Below are positions 1 through 9,985 of a stretch of 22,446 bases of DNA, piece after piece. Within the stretch, counting starts at the first letter, position 1. Every line of letters starts with the position of its first letter. Below the pieces are notes generated by a model. That model did not search any database. It saw only the letters and a program-made list of their open reading frames with translations, and was not told where the DNA came from. The DNA is taken from positions 1-22,446 of the forward strand of contig CATYLC010000027.1 in assembly GCA_958408685.1 (NCBI GenBank). The letters are read 5' to 3'. The position numbers and the translations under genes were made by a program. The stretch is from an uncultured Collinsella sp. GTDB lineage: Bacteria; Actinomycetota; Coriobacteriia; Coriobacteriales; Coriobacteriaceae.

Positions 1-107
1 GGCGAGCACTTTTACCGGGCGGCTAACCCACACAAACCCCCGAAGAGCCCTTTTTTGTGGGTACATACATTCATGAGGTTCCAACCCGAGCTAGGGGAGT
101 GATCGTT

Positions 108-611
108 ATGGACAAAACTGCGTTCTTTACCATGCCGAGCGGTCTGTACGTGGTGAGCGCTGCGGCAGACGGGTTGCGCGCCGGCTGCGTCATCAACACT
201 GCGGTGCAGGTGACGTCCATGCCGCCGCGTATTTCGGTTGCCGTGAACAAGGACAATGTCACCTCGGGCGCCATCGCATCGGCCAAAGCGTTCGCGCTGA
301 CCGTGATCGATCAGACCGCCGACATGCTCTACATCGGTAACTTTGGGTTCCGCACCAGCAGCGATTATGACAAGTTTGCCAAATACGAGACCCGCGAGAC
401 GGCTCTGGGCATGCCCTATGTGCCCGAGCACGCGGCGGCCCTGTTTAGCTGCCGTTTGATCGACACTGTGGATGTGGGCACGCATCTGCTGTTTATTGGC
501 GAGGTCGAGGATGCCGAGCGCCTGAGCGATGAGACGCCGCTGACGTACGACTACTATCACAAGGTGTTAAAGGGCAAGACGCCGCCCAAAGCCTCGTCGT
601 ATCAAGGCTAG
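108..611 (+). CDS. Flavin reductase-like FMN-binding split-barrel protein
   Basis: Predicted 167-residue cytoplasmic flavoprotein of the flavin reductase-like (flavoredoxin) family. The N-terminal half reads as the FMN-binding split barrel: MPSGLYVVSA near residue 6, then GCVINTAVQVTSMPPRISVA and a K-D-N turn, typical of proteins that use reduced FMN to pass electrons. An in-frame GTG lies further upstream, but the ATG at 108 is chosen because GGGGAG at 94-99 sits 8 bp before it. A rubredoxin gene follows 89 bp downstream. In the clostridial protein Hrb (high-molecular-weight rubredoxin) the same two modules are fused in one chain, so the pair is inferred to be a split version handing electrons to a rubredoxin-dependent oxidoreductase, for example in oxygen or NO detoxification. 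The family call is fairly sure; the physiological partner is not visible. Confidence 0.85.
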   Translation: MDKTAFFTMPSGLYVVSAAADGLRAGCVINTAVQVTSMPPRISVAVNKDNVTSGAIASAKAFALTVIDQTADMLYIGNFGFRTSSDYDKFAKYETRETALGMPYVPEHAAALFSCRLIDTVDVGTHLLFIGEVEDAERLSDETPLTYDYYHKVLKGKTPPKASSYQG

Positions 612-628
612 AAATGTTCTAAAAATAC

Positions 629-656
629 TTGCATTATATTATTGAGAATCTATACT
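629..656 (+). promoter_or_regulatory. Candidate promoter of the rubredoxin gene
   Basis: The gap between the flavin reductase and rubredoxin genes is strikingly AT-rich for this genome. It holds TTGCAT (629-634) and TATACT (651-656) separated by 16 bp, a good sigma-70-like pair. A weak dyad (TATTA and TAATA) overlaps the -10 region and could bind a Fur/PerR-type regulator, but that is speculative. The rubredoxin may therefore be transcribed both from here and by read-through. Confidence 0.55.
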
Positions 657-700
657 AATAAGTGAAGTACATCACTAGTCGCGTTCGAGAGGAGAACATC

Positions 701-844
701 ATGGCTGAGGAGAAGAAGACGTATAAGTTTGTGTGCACCGTTTGCGGTTACGAGGTTGAGGTCGACACGCCCGAGCTGCCCGAGGATTACGTGTGCCCGG
801 TGTGCGGCGTTGGTCCCGATGAGTTTGAGCTTGTCGAGGAGTAG
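701..844 (+). CDS. Rubredoxin (short, 47 aa)
   Basis: Small iron-only electron carrier. Two CxxC knuckles, C12-TV-C15-G and C32-PV-C35-G, are separated by 16 residues and provide the four Cys ligands of one Fe. At 47 residues it is shorter than classical rubredoxins of about 52-54 residues. The second knuckle is preceded by DYVCPVCG rather than the usual DWVCPxCG, closer to the rubredoxin domain at the end of rubrerythrins. The ATG at 701 is chosen over an upstream in-frame GTG because AGAGGAG (688-694) lies 6 bp before it. It follows the flavin reductase gene, has its own candidate promoter, and ends just ahead of a strong terminator. The likely role is shuttling electrons from the flavoprotein; the terminal acceptor is not in the window. 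Confidence 0.9.
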   Translation: MAEEKKTYKFVCTVCGYEVEVDTPELPEDYVCPVCGVGPDEFELVEE

Positions 845-884
845 CTCGTAGACACACGACGATTAGCCATACAGAGCTCTGTCC

Positions 885-921
885 AAGGGTCCCGGCTGGA
901 TATTCCGGCTGGGACCCTTTT
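885..921 (+). terminator. Rho-independent terminator after rubredoxin
   Basis: A 15-bp stem (AAGGGTCCC then GGCTGG, pairing with CCGGCT then GGGACCCTT, one G-U pair) closes an ATATT loop and runs into a T-tract at 918-921. It lies 40 bp past the rubredoxin stop and separates that operon from the convergent transporter gene. Confidence 0.85.
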
Positions 922-968
922 GATTTATCTGACGGTTTAAAACGGCCTTACGTGTTACAGATTGAGAC
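917..968. repeat. Eroded copy of the 57-bp palindrome family
   Basis: The right arm TGTTACAGATTGAGAC (953-968) is an exact family match, and the loop remnant preceding it (TTTA, then AACGGCC) resembles other family loops. The left arm is decayed to roughly TTTTGATTTATCTGACG and overlaps the T-tract of the neighbouring terminator. It is the only copy in the window without a readable left arm. Confidence 0.6.
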
Positions 969-997
969 GTTATATCTGGACAGCCACGCCATCCCAA

Positions 998-2254
998 TTA
1001 CATCCCCGTTAGCAGCACGATGTCGAGAATCGTCACGATGACGCCGATCCCTACGAGCAGCGCGTTGAGCGGGCGCGAGTTGGCGTATTTGCCCATAACG
1101 CGGGGCGAACTGGTGAGTCGTATGAGCACAAAGACCGTAATCGGCAACTGAAGCGACAGCAGCGCCTGACTCCAGATGAGACCCTCAAAAGGATTCGGGA
1201 CGATCAGGCACGCCGCCACTGCGCCGACGAAACAGACCGCCACTCCAATCGATGAGTGCCGGTCGTGGATGTCGCATTCCTCGTCGAACATGCCCGCGGT
1301 GATGGTGCCCGCCGCCATGCCCGCCGTCACACTACTCGATATGCCCGCAAACAGCAGTGCCACCGCAAAGATGGTCGAGCTTGCCGGGCCCAGAATGGGG
1401 GAGAGCGTGTCCGCTGCGACGGCGAGGTCGTCTACGACAATGCCGTGCGCAAAGAAGGTCGTTGCGGCCAGGATGACCATGGCCGAGTTGATCGCCCAGC
1501 CCACGCCCATCGAAAAGAGCGTGTCGAAGAGCTCGTAGCGCAGACGTTCCTCGATAACCTGCTCGCCTTGGCCTTCGAAGTGCATGGATTGGATGACCTC
1601 GGAGTGCAGGAAGAGGTTGTGAGGCATAACGACCGCGCCTAGGACACTTACGATAATCGCGGCCGAGCCGGTGGGCATACTGGGTGTGATCCAGCTTGCG
1701 GCGGCCTGCGGCCAGTCGACCTTGACCAGTGCAAGCTCGGCCAAAAACGAGAGTCCTACCACACCTACGAAGGCGATGATCCATCGCTCGGCGCGCTTGT
1801 AGGAGCTCGTCATGAGCATCGCCATCGATACTGCCGCCACGATGACGCAGCCCGCGCGCACGGGCAGCCCAAAGAGCATTTGAAGGGCAATCGCGCCACC
1901 CAGGACTTCGGCCATGGCGGTGGCGATAGTCGCGAGATAGGCGCTGGCGAGTACCGAGCGTCCCACGATGCGGGGGAGGTAGTGTGTCGTGGCCTCGGCA
2001 AGACAGGTGCCCGTGGCGATGCCCAGGTGCGCCGCGTTGTGCTGCAGCACAATGAGCATAATTGTGGACAGCGTGACGATCCACAGCAGCGCGTAGCCAA
2101 ACTGCGAGCCCGCGGCCATATTGGAGGCCCAGTTGCCCGGGTCGATAAAGCCGACGGTCACGAGCAGCCCGGGGCCGATGTGCCGGGCGATATCCAGACC
2201 TCCGTGGCCTCCGGTGCGGTGCGAGCCAAAGTGTTGTTTGAGATGGTTGAGCAT
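998..2254 (-). CDS. mntH: Nramp-family divalent metal (Mn/Fe) transporter
   Basis: Polytopic inner-membrane protein of 418 residues that imports Mn2+ or Fe2+ with protons. The Nramp signatures are present: DPGN at residues 38-41 in TM1 (FIDPGNWASN) and MPHN at 210-213 in TM6 (VVMPHNLFLHSEV). Both contribute to the metal site. About eleven hydrophobic segments are spread over the length, as usual for the family. The upstream in-frame start twelve codons earlier is rejected because AGGAG lies 6 bp before the ATG at 2254. The N-terminus has an unusual His/Gly-rich stretch (HFGSHRTGGHGG), typical of cytosolic metal-binding tails. The gene is convergent with rubredoxin and divergent from gltB. The symbol is used in the family sense; Mn versus Fe preference is not shown. 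Confidence 0.92.
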   Translation of the reverse strand: MLNHLKQHFGSHRTGGHGGLDIARHIGPGLLVTVGFIDPGNWASNMAAGSQFGYALLWIVTLSTIMLIVLQHNAAHLGIATGTCLAEATTHYLPRIVGRSVLASAYLATIATAMAEVLGGAIALQMLFGLPVRAGCVIVAAVSMAMLMTSSYKRAERWIIAFVGVVGLSFLAELALVKVDWPQAAASWITPSMPTGSAAIIVSVLGAVVMPHNLFLHSEVIQSMHFEGQGEQVIEERLRYELFDTLFSMGVGWAINSAMVILAATTFFAHGIVVDDLAVAADTLSPILGPASSTIFAVALLFAGISSSVTAGMAAGTITAGMFDEECDIHDRHSSIGVAVCFVGAVAACLIVPNPFEGLIWSQALLSLQLPITVFVLIRLTSSPRVMGKYANSRPLNALLVGIGVIVTILDIVLLTGM

Positions 2255-2304
2255 GGTGAGCTCCTGCGTGCCGTTTGTTTGACGCCGCAAAGGATACCCG
2301 TTTT

Positions 2305-2332
2305 ATGCTAAAAAGTTAACCAAGACTAACAA
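2305..2332 (-). promoter_or_regulatory. Candidate mntH promoter with internal dyad
   Basis: Read on the minus strand, TTGTTA (2332-2327) and TAGCAT (2310-2305) are 16 bp apart, about 50 bp before the mntH start. The spacer contains a dyad, GTTA (2315-2318) and TAAC (2327-2330), in an AT-rich setting. This is where a DtxR/MntR-type metal repressor could act, but the match to known boxes is too weak to name one. Confidence 0.35.
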
Positions 2333-2376
2333 AATTGTTGTATTTGAATAGGATGGTGAAAGGGGATTACCGAAAT

Positions 2377-2593
2377 GTCTTGATCTGTAACAACTAAGGA
2401 TGGAAATTGGGTCTAGGTGTTACAGATCAAGACAGGAAGAAATGGTCCTATGGAATATCTCGATCTGTAACAGTTAGCTGCAAAAACCGGCCCTTCGTGT
2501 TACAGATTGAGATAAACCAAAACTGTCCTGCAGAAAATCTCAATCTGTAACATCTAAGCGCCAAAATCGGCTCCTCCTGTTACAGATTGAGAT
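2377..2593. repeat. Palindrome array 1: three 57-bp elements
   Basis: Elements at 2377-2433, 2457-2513 and 2537-2593, each 16-bp arm, 25-bp loop, 16-bp arm, with starts exactly 80 bp apart. Element 1 arms are GTCTTGATCTGTAACA and its perfect complement. Element 2 (ATCTCGATCTGTAACA) pairs with one G-U. Element 3 (ATCTCAATCTGTAACA) is perfect. The two 23-bp gaps differ in sequence. The array fills most of the space between the divergent mntH and gltB genes, together with the mntH promoter (2305-2332) and a gene-tail remnant (2610-2663). Confidence 0.9.
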
Positions 2594-2609
2594 GTTTGAA
2601 GCGGTGAGC

Positions 2610-2663
2610 TTACAGGTCGAACTTGGGGCCCTTGTTGCCGTCCTTGAGGTCGGCGGTGTCCAC
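2610..2663 (-). pseudogene. Possible 3' remnant of a lost gene
   Basis: On the minus strand an open frame ends VDTADLKDGNKGPKFDL and then TAA (2612-2610). All seventeen codons end in G or C, the bias of real genes here, whereas codons further upstream lose that bias and no start with a ribosome site is visible. The fragment is squeezed between a palindrome array and the gltB leader. It looks like the tail of a decayed or truncated gene, but chance cannot be excluded and the parent protein is not recognised. Confidence 0.35.
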
Positions 2664-2776
2664 TCGTAGGGCGTGCGTTACGCGATTGTTTCGAAACGGG
2701 CGGGAAACACAACGGGCCGGCGATGCACCTAGTATGCCTAGTCAACTGACTGTCTAATATCTAGGGGAGGATCGCG

Positions 2777-5700
2777 ATGCAGGCAGATTCCGCTCAGCAG
2801 CAGGGCCTTTATCGCCCCGAATTCGACCACGATGCATGCGGCATCGGCGCGCTTGCCGATATCAACGGCGAGCGCCATCACCAGATCCTGGACGACGCAC
2901 TGTCCATTCTGGTCAACTTGGAGCACCGCGGCGGCACGGGACTCGAGAAGAACACCGGCGACGGTGCCGGCATCCTGTTCCAGGTTCCGCATCACTTTTT
3001 CCGTAAAGAGGCCCAAAAGTGCGGCCAGATTCTGCCGGCAGAGGGCGACTATGGCGTGGCCATGCTATTCTTCCCGCAGGACGGCAAGGGCGTAGAGGAT
3101 GCCCGTCGCGTGTTTGAGGAGGGCTGCGCCGAAGCCGGCGTGCCGCTGCTCTTTTGGCGTGAGGTGCCGGTCGACCCGCACGACCTGGGCGAGACGGCCC
3201 GCGCCTGCATGCCTACCATCCTGCAGGCCTTCCTGGGCCGTCCGGACGACACACCCGCCGGTGATGCCTTTGAGCGCCGCCTATACGTGTGCCGCCGCAC
3301 CATCGAGAAAAAGGCCGACGCCGAGTTTGCCCTGCGCGACAAGATCTTCTACGTGTGCTCCATGAGTTCGCGCACCATCGTGTACAAGGGCATGCTGGTC
3401 GCCACGCAGATGCGCCGCTTCTTCATCGACCTCAACGACGCCGCCGTCAAAACAGCCGTGGCGCTCGTCCACTCGCGCTACTCCACCAACACCACGCCCA
3501 GCTGGGAGCGCGCGCACCCCAACCGCTTTATCATCCACAACGGCGAGATCAACACCCTCAAGGGCAACGTCAACTGGATTCGCGCCCGCGAGCCCAATCT
3601 GTACAGCCCCGTGCTGCAGCACGACCTTGAGCGTGTGATGCCCATCATCAACCGCGAGGGTTCCGACTCCGCGATTCTGGACAACGTACTCGAGTTTTTG
3701 GTTATGAACGGTCGTCCGCTCACGCGTGCCGCATCCATGCTGCTGCCCGAGCCGTGGGACCACAACGACAGTCTGAGCGAGGAGCGCCGCGCCTACGATG
3801 CCTACCAGTCCATGCTCATGGAGCCGTGGGATGGTCCTGCGGCCATCGCCTTTACCGACGGCCGCACTCTGGGTGCCGCTCTCGACCGCAACGGCCTGCG
3901 TCCGGCTCGCTACTACGTGACGCGCGACGGCCGCTTTATGCTGGCAAGCGAGGTGGGCACCATCGAGGTGAGCCCCGAGAACATCCTGACGAGCGGCTGT
4001 CTGGGACCGGGCCAGATGCTCGAGGTCGATTTTGCCCGCGGCCGCGTCATCTACAACGACGAGCTGCGCGCCCGTTACGCCAAGGAAAAGCCCTACCGTG
4101 ATTGGATTGCCGAGGAGACGCTGACCGTTGACGCGCTCGATGAGCCCGTTGCGGCAACGCCCGCCGAGGACGCCGAGGTGCCCGCCGCCGTGCGTATGGC
4201 CAAGCTTGGCTACCACTGGGATGACGTCGACGAGGTCGTGCGTCTCATGGCCCAGCAGGGCAAGGCACCGCTCGCTTCGATGGGCATCGATGCGCCGCTG
4301 GCCTGCCTGTCCAAGAAGACGCGCTCGTTCTTTGACTACTTCTATCAGCTGTTCGCCCAGGTCACGAACCCGCCGATCGACGCCCTGCGCGAGCATATGG
4401 TCACCTCGACCACGCTCTACCTGGGCAACCACGGCAACCTGCTCGAGGACTCCCGTACGGCCTGTCAGCTGGTGCGCCTGGAGCGTCCGCTGCTGAGCGA
4501 GGAGGAGTTCGAGCGTATCTGCGCCATCGACCGCGTGGGCTTTAAGACCCGCCGTTTCCGTGCCGTCTACCGCCGCGATGCCGGCGAGGGTGCGCTGCAG
4601 GCTGCGCTCAAGCAGCTTGCAGAGGACGTTGAGGCCGCGGTCCGCGACGGCGTGAACATCGTGGTGTTGAGCGATCGTGCCGCTGCGGGCGAGGTGCCCG
4701 TACCGTCGCTGCTCGCCGTGGGCTGCGTGCACAACCACCTGATCCGCGCCGGCGTGCGTACCTTTGCCGACATCGTGGTGGAGTGCGGAGACGCCGTGTC
4801 TCCGCACGACTTTGCGGCACTGGTGGGCTACTCCGCGATCGGCATCTATCCGTACAACGCGCATTCGTGCATTCGCGACTTGGCGGCGCACGGCGACCTG
4901 GACGTGACGGCCGAGCAGGGCATCGCCAACTACAACAAGGCTGCGACCGCCGGCATCGTCTCCATCATGTCTAAGATGGGCATCTCCACGGTGCAGAGCT
5001 ACCATTCGGCGCAGATCTTCGAGGCCGTGGGCTTTACGCCGGAGTTTGTCAACGCGTACTTCGCCGGCACGGTGAGCCGTGTGGGCGGTATGGGTGTCGA
5101 GGACGTTGAGCGCGAGCAAAACGATCGCTACGACGCCGCGCTCGCTATCCTTAAGAGCCCGGCTCCCGATCAGCTGCCCACGCTGGGTCTGACCAAGTGG
5201 CGCCCGCTCGGCGGCGAGGATCACCTTATCGACCCACAGACCGTCTACCTGCTGCAGACCGCCTGCCGTGAGGATAGCTACGACACCTTTAAGGAGTACA
5301 GCGCCCGCCTGCACCGCACCGGCCGTGCCGTGCGCCTGCGTGACCTGCTGGACTTTGACGACAACGGCCGCACGCCGGTTTCGCTCGACGAGGTGGAGCC
5401 CGCGCTCAACATCGTCCGCCGCTTTAACACCGGCGCCATGTCGTACGGCTCCATCAGCAAGGAAGCACACGAGTGCATGGCCATCGCCATGAACCGCCTG
5501 CACGGCCGTTCCAACTCGGGCGAGGGCGGCGAGGACCCGCGTCGCGAGACCCCGCTGGCTAACGGTGACTCCAAGAATTCCGCCATCAAGCAGGTGGCAA
5601 GCGCGCGCTTTGGCGTGACGAGCCGCTACCTGTGCAGCGCCTTCGAGATTCAGATCAAGATGGCCCAGGGCGCCAAGCCCGGCGAGGGCGGCCACCTGCC

Positions 5701-7474
5701 CGGCAAGAAGGTCTACCCCTGGATCGCCGAGGTCCGTCAGTCCACGCCCGGCATCGGCCTGATCTCGCCTCCGCCGCACCACGACATCTACTCCATCGAG
5801 GACCTGGCGGAGCTTATCTTCGATCTTAAGAACGCCAACCCCGGCGCACGCGTGTCGGTCAAGCTGGTCAGCGAGGCCGGCGTCGGCACCATCGCCACCG
5901 GTGTGGCCAAGGGTGCCGCCGACAAGATCTTGATCAGCGGCCACAACGGCGGCTCCGGTGCTGCGGCGCGCGATTCGATCTGGCACGCCGGTCTGCCGCT
6001 GGAGCTTGGCCTTGCCGAGGCTCAACAGACGTTGCTGCAAAACGGCCTGCGCTCGCGCGTGGTGCTCGAGGCCGACGGCAAGCTCATGGACGGTACCGAT
6101 GTCGCCGTTGCCTGCCTGTTGGGTGCCGAGGAGTTTGGCTTTGCGACCATGCCGCTCATCTCCATGGGCTGCCTCATGCAGCGCGACTGCCAGCAGGATA
6201 CCTGCCCGGCCGGCATCGCTACGCAAAACTGCCGCCTGCGTCGCGGCTTCCGCGGCAAGCCCGAGCACGTCGAGCACTTTATGCTCTTTGTTGCCGAGCA
6301 GCTGCGCGAGGTCATGGCGAGCCTGGGCTTCCGCACCGTCGACGAGATGGTCGGCCATCCCGAGTGCTTGCGCCAGATCGAGGTCCCGGGCAACCGCAAG
6401 GCTAACCTGCTGGATCTGTCGCCCGTGCTGGCAAGCGCGACCTGTGAGTTCGGTGCCCATATCCCGGGTGCCGACGGTCGTCACTTCCTGCCGCAGATGG
6501 CTGCCGACAGCGAGCTCGACAAGACGCTCGACTCCACGTTGTTTGTGCCCTATACGGCCGATGCCCGTGCGCACCTGCGTCCGATTCGCTTCCGCGCCGA
6601 TATCGCCAACGTCAACCGCTGCGTGGGCACCATCTTGGGCAACGCGGTGACCAAGGCGCATCCCGAGGGCCTGCCCGCCGGCTCCATCACCATCGATTGC
6701 GATGGTTCGGCCGGTCAGAGCTTCGGCGCCTTTCTGCCGCGCGGCATTACGCTCAACGTGTGCGGCGACGCCAACGACTACTTTGGCAAGGGCCTTTCGG
6801 GCGGCGAGGTGTCGGTGCGCCCCAACCCGCATGCGACCTACAAGTTCGACGAGAACATCATCGTGGGCAACGTGGCCTTCTTTGGCGCTACGAGCGGCCG
6901 CGGCTTCATTAACGGCCTGGCCGGCCAGCGCTTTGGCGTACGCAACTCCGGTGCCACGGTGGTGGTCGAGGGCTGCGGCAACCATGGCTGCGAGTACATG
7001 ACGGGAGGTCTGGCACTCATCCTGGGCGAGGTCGGGCAGAACTTCGCCGCCGGCATGACGGGCGGCGTGGCTTATGTCTTTGACCAGTACGGCACGCTCG
7101 ATGCCCGTGTGAACCACGAGAGCGTTGAGCTCAAGGCCCCGACGGCCGGCGAGCTGGCGCAGATTCGTGCGCTCATCCAGGAGCACGTGGACGCGACGCA
7201 GAGCCCGCGCGGTATTAAGCTGCTCTACAGCTTTGAGACGATGAGCAAGCACTTTGTGAAGGTCATTCCGACCGAGTACGAGCGCGTGCTGGCGATTGTC
7301 GCTGCGGCCGAGGCTGTGGGCAAGACGCATGCGCAAGCCGAGGAGCTGGCGTTTGACATTGTGACCGGCCGCGCGAGTGCCGCGGATGTTGCTCGCTTTG
7401 ATGTGGCGGGTGGTGTCGCTGGCGCTGTGCCCGCCGCCGCCAGCTCTGTTGCTTCGACCAAGAAGGAGGCGTAA
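2777..7474 (+). CDS. gltB: Glutamate synthase large (alpha) subunit
   Basis: 1565-residue cytoplasmic subunit of NAD(P)H-dependent GOGAT. It hydrolyses glutamine and passes ammonia to 2-oxoglutarate, giving two glutamates. The N-terminal glutamine amidotransferase domain (about residues 21-430) begins at Cys21 in DACGIG after a 20-residue propeptide, and that Cys should become the N-terminal nucleophile. A central domain follows, then the FMN synthase barrel (about 830-1220; GHNGGSG, EADGKLMDGTD). The 3Fe-4S ligands are C1132, C1138 and C1143 in GCLMQRDCQQDTC. The Gly-rich beta-helix domain (about 1280-1500) and an Ala-rich tail finish the chain. The start is set by GGGGAGG (2764-2770), 6 bp before the ATG. 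gltD begins 5 bp after the stop. Length and domain order are normal for the family. Confidence 0.97.
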   Translation: MQADSAQQQGLYRPEFDHDACGIGALADINGERHHQILDDALSILVNLEHRGGTGLEKNTGDGAGILFQVPHHFFRKEAQKCGQILPAEGDYGVAMLFFPQDGKGVEDARRVFEEGCAEAGVPLLFWREVPVDPHDLGETARACMPTILQAFLGRPDDTPAGDAFERRLYVCRRTIEKKADAEFALRDKIFYVCSMSSRTIVYKGMLVATQMRRFFIDLNDAAVKTAVALVHSRYSTNTTPSWERAHPNRFIIHNGEINTLKGNVNWIRAREPNLYSPVLQHDLERVMPIINREGSDSAILDNVLEFLVMNGRPLTRAASMLLPEPWDHNDSLSEERRAYDAYQSMLMEPWDGPAAIAFTDGRTLGAALDRNGLRPARYYVTRDGRFMLASEVGTIEVSPENILTSGCLGPGQMLEVDFARGRVIYNDELRARYAKEKPYRDWIAEETLTVDALDEPVAATPAEDAEVPAAVRMAKLGYHWDDVDEVVRLMAQQGKAPLASMGIDAPLACLSKKTRSFFDYFYQLFAQVTNPPIDALREHMVTSTTLYLGNHGNLLEDSRTACQLVRLERPLLSEEEFERICAIDRVGFKTRRFRAVYRRDAGEGALQAALKQLAEDVEAAVRDGVNIVVLSDRAAAGEVPVPSLLAVGCVHNHLIRAGVRTFADIVVECGDAVSPHDFAALVGYSAIGIYPYNAHSCIRDLAAHGDLDVTAEQGIANYNKAATAGIVSIMSKMGISTVQSYHSAQIFEAVGFTPEFVNAYFAGTVSRVGGMGVEDVEREQNDRYDAALAILKSPAPDQLPTLGLTKWRPLGGEDHLIDPQTVYLLQTACREDSYDTFKEYSARLHRTGRAVRLRDLLDFDDNGRTPVSLDEVEPALNIVRRFNTGAMSYGSISKEAHECMAIAMNRLHGRSNSGEGGEDPRRETPLANGDSKNSAIKQVASARFGVTSRYLCSAFEIQIKMAQGAKPGEGGHLPGKKVYPWIAEVRQSTPGIGLISPPPHHDIYSIEDLAELIFDLKNANPGARVSVKLVSEAGVGTIATGVAKGAADKILISGHNGGSGAAARDSIWHAGLPLELGLAEAQQTLLQNGLRSRVVLEADGKLMDGTDVAVACLLGAEEFGFATMPLISMGCLMQRDCQQDTCPAGIATQNCRLRRGFRGKPEHVEHFMLFVAEQLREVMASLGFRTVDEMVGHPECLRQIEVPGNRKANLLDLSPVLASATCEFGAHIPGADGRHFLPQMAADSELDKTLDSTLFVPYTADARAHLRPIRFRADIANVNRCVGTILGNAVTKAHPEGLPAGSITIDCDGSAGQSFGAFLPRGITLNVCGDANDYFGKGLSGGEVSVRPNPHATYKFDENIIVGNVAFFGATSGRGFINGLAGQRFGVRNSGATVVVEGCGNHGCEYMTGGLALILGEVGQNFAAGMTGGVAYVFDQYGTLDARVNHESVELKAPTAGELAQIRALIQEHVDATQSPRGIKLLYSFETMSKHFVKVIPTEYERVLAIVAAAEAVGKTHAQAEELAFDIVTGRASAADVARFDVAGGVAGAVPAAASSVASTKKEA

Positions 7475-7479
7475 GTGCC

Positions 7480-8961
<1,482 letters not shown>

Positions 8962-8986
8962 GGCGGCTGTTCACAGCTGAATCGTC

Positions 8987-9035
8987 AAGGGCTGTCCCCA
9001 ACGGCCGGCCCAAAAGGAACGCCCCCAAGTGCCGG
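8987..9035. repeat. Left half of a palindromic element split by the IS
   Basis: The sequence from AAGG (8987) through the target triplet CGG (9033-9035) pairs with 10491-10538 on the other side of the insertion. The inner 20 bp (9014-9033 against 10492-10511) match at 17 positions. The outer part still aligns through TGTCCC with GGGACA and AAGG with CCTT. Before insertion this was a palindrome of roughly 90 bp between gltD and the next gene. Confidence 0.7.
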
Positions 9036-9073
9036 TGAACTGCACCCCAAAACTTGGACGGCTTAAATAAGAA

Positions 9074-9985
9074 CTACGCCGCAAGGGACTGTCTCCGGAA
9101 CTCCTCCGGGGTCAGTCCCTTCAGTTTAACCTGGCGCCTCCTCGTGTTCCAATGGACCACGAAGTCGTCGAGGTCCGCCTTGAAGGACTCGAAGTCCGGC
9201 CACGTCCTTCCGCGGAAGAACTCGTCCTTGATGTGGCCGAACACCTGCTCCGTCGCGCCGTTGTCGATGCAGTTGCCCTTCCGGGACATGCTCTGCACCA
9301 CGCCGGCCTCCTCCAGCCGCTTGCACCAACCGGCCTGCTGGTACTGCCAGCCCATGTCCGAGTGCAGGATCGGCCTGGAGCCCTTGGGCTTCCTGGACAC
9401 GAGCTGGTCGAGCAGCTCGTGCTGCTGGGCCATGTTGGGGTGCAGCGACGTGGACCAGGCGACGATCTCCTTGCTGCCGAAGTCGTAGACCGGCGCGAAG
9501 TAGGCCTTGCCCCAGGGCTGCTTGAACTCGGTGACGTCGGTGCCCATCTTCTCCCACGGCCCGTCGGCGGCGAAGTCGCGCCCGATGACGTTCTCGAAGG
9601 TCTTTCCGACCTTGCCCCTGTACGAGTTGTACCTGTGGTAGTCGGTCTCGCGGCGAATCCCGCAGCTGATGCCCATCTCGCGCATCATCTTCAGCACGGT
9701 CTTGTAGGCTATGCGCGCGCCCCGCTCGGCGCGCAGGCACATGGCGATCTGCCTGTGGCCGCACCCGTTGGCCGTGCGCGAGAATATCTCGGCGGCGGCC
9801 TCCCAGAGCTCGGGCCTGGTAGGAGCCTTCGGGTGCGACAGCGCGTAGTAGTAGCTGGACCGGGCCATGCCGGCGCACTCCAGCAGGCGCCCCAGCCCGT
9901 GCCCCTCTTCGCGCAGGACCCTCACGGCCTCGACCTTCGCCCTGGTCAGAGCCCGTCCCTCTCGACCAGGGCACGCAATTTTTTT
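9074..9985 (-). CDS. IS150-type transposase, OrfB (DDE catalytic part)
   Basis: About 300 residues after the slippery site, carrying an rve-type DDE integrase core. It begins with an HTH_21-like region (REGRALTRAKVEAVRVLREE, then SSYYYA and NGCGHRQIAMCLRAE). The acidic triad is visible as D in GTDVTEF, D in LHSDMGWQYQ and E in NGATEQVFGHIKDEFF, and the chain ends GLTPEEFRRQSLAA. No start codon with a ribosome site is evident near its beginning, so it is inferred to be made as an OrfAB fusion of about 440 residues by -1 frameshifting. The same frame stays open to 10309, but upstream of the slip it is only the shadow of orfA. The DDE residues look intact. Confidence 0.93.
   Translation of the reverse strand, partial: KKIACPGREGRALTRAKVEAVRVLREEGHGLGRLLECAGMARSSYYYALSHPKAPTRPELWEAAAEIFSRTANGCGHRQIAMCLRAERGARIAYKTVLKMMREMGISCGIRRETDYHRYNSYRGKVGKTFENVIGRDFAADGPWEKMGTDVTEFKQPWGKAYFAPVYDFGSKEIVAWSTSLHPNMAQQHELLDQLVSRKPKGSRPILHSDMGWQYQQAGWCKRLEEAGVVQSMSRKGNCIDNGATEQVFGHIKDEFFRGRTWPDFESFKADLDDFVVHWNTRRRQVKLKGLTPEEFRRQSLAA

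Noticed and set aside
26..62. Terminator-like hairpin ACCCACA/TGTGGGT at the left edge
   Set aside because: Only a 7-bp stem with a large loop, the T-run falls inside the loop rather than after the stem, and no upstream gene is visible to be terminated.
2377..2593. Rho-independent terminators in the 57-bp palindromes
   Set aside because: Stems are AT-rich, loops are 25 bases, no T-tract follows, and several copies lie upstream of genes where a terminator makes no sense.
2688..2697. GTTTCGAAAC palindrome upstream of gltB as an operator
   Set aside because: A 10-bp dyad of this kind is expected by chance, and no convincing promoter could be placed beside it.
3281..7336. A 1351-codon open frame antisense to gltB
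   Set aside because: It is a by-product of G/C-ending codons in gltB. It lacks a ribosome site, is low-complexity (His/Ala/Arg/Val-rich), and the sense strand encodes a full recognised enzyme.
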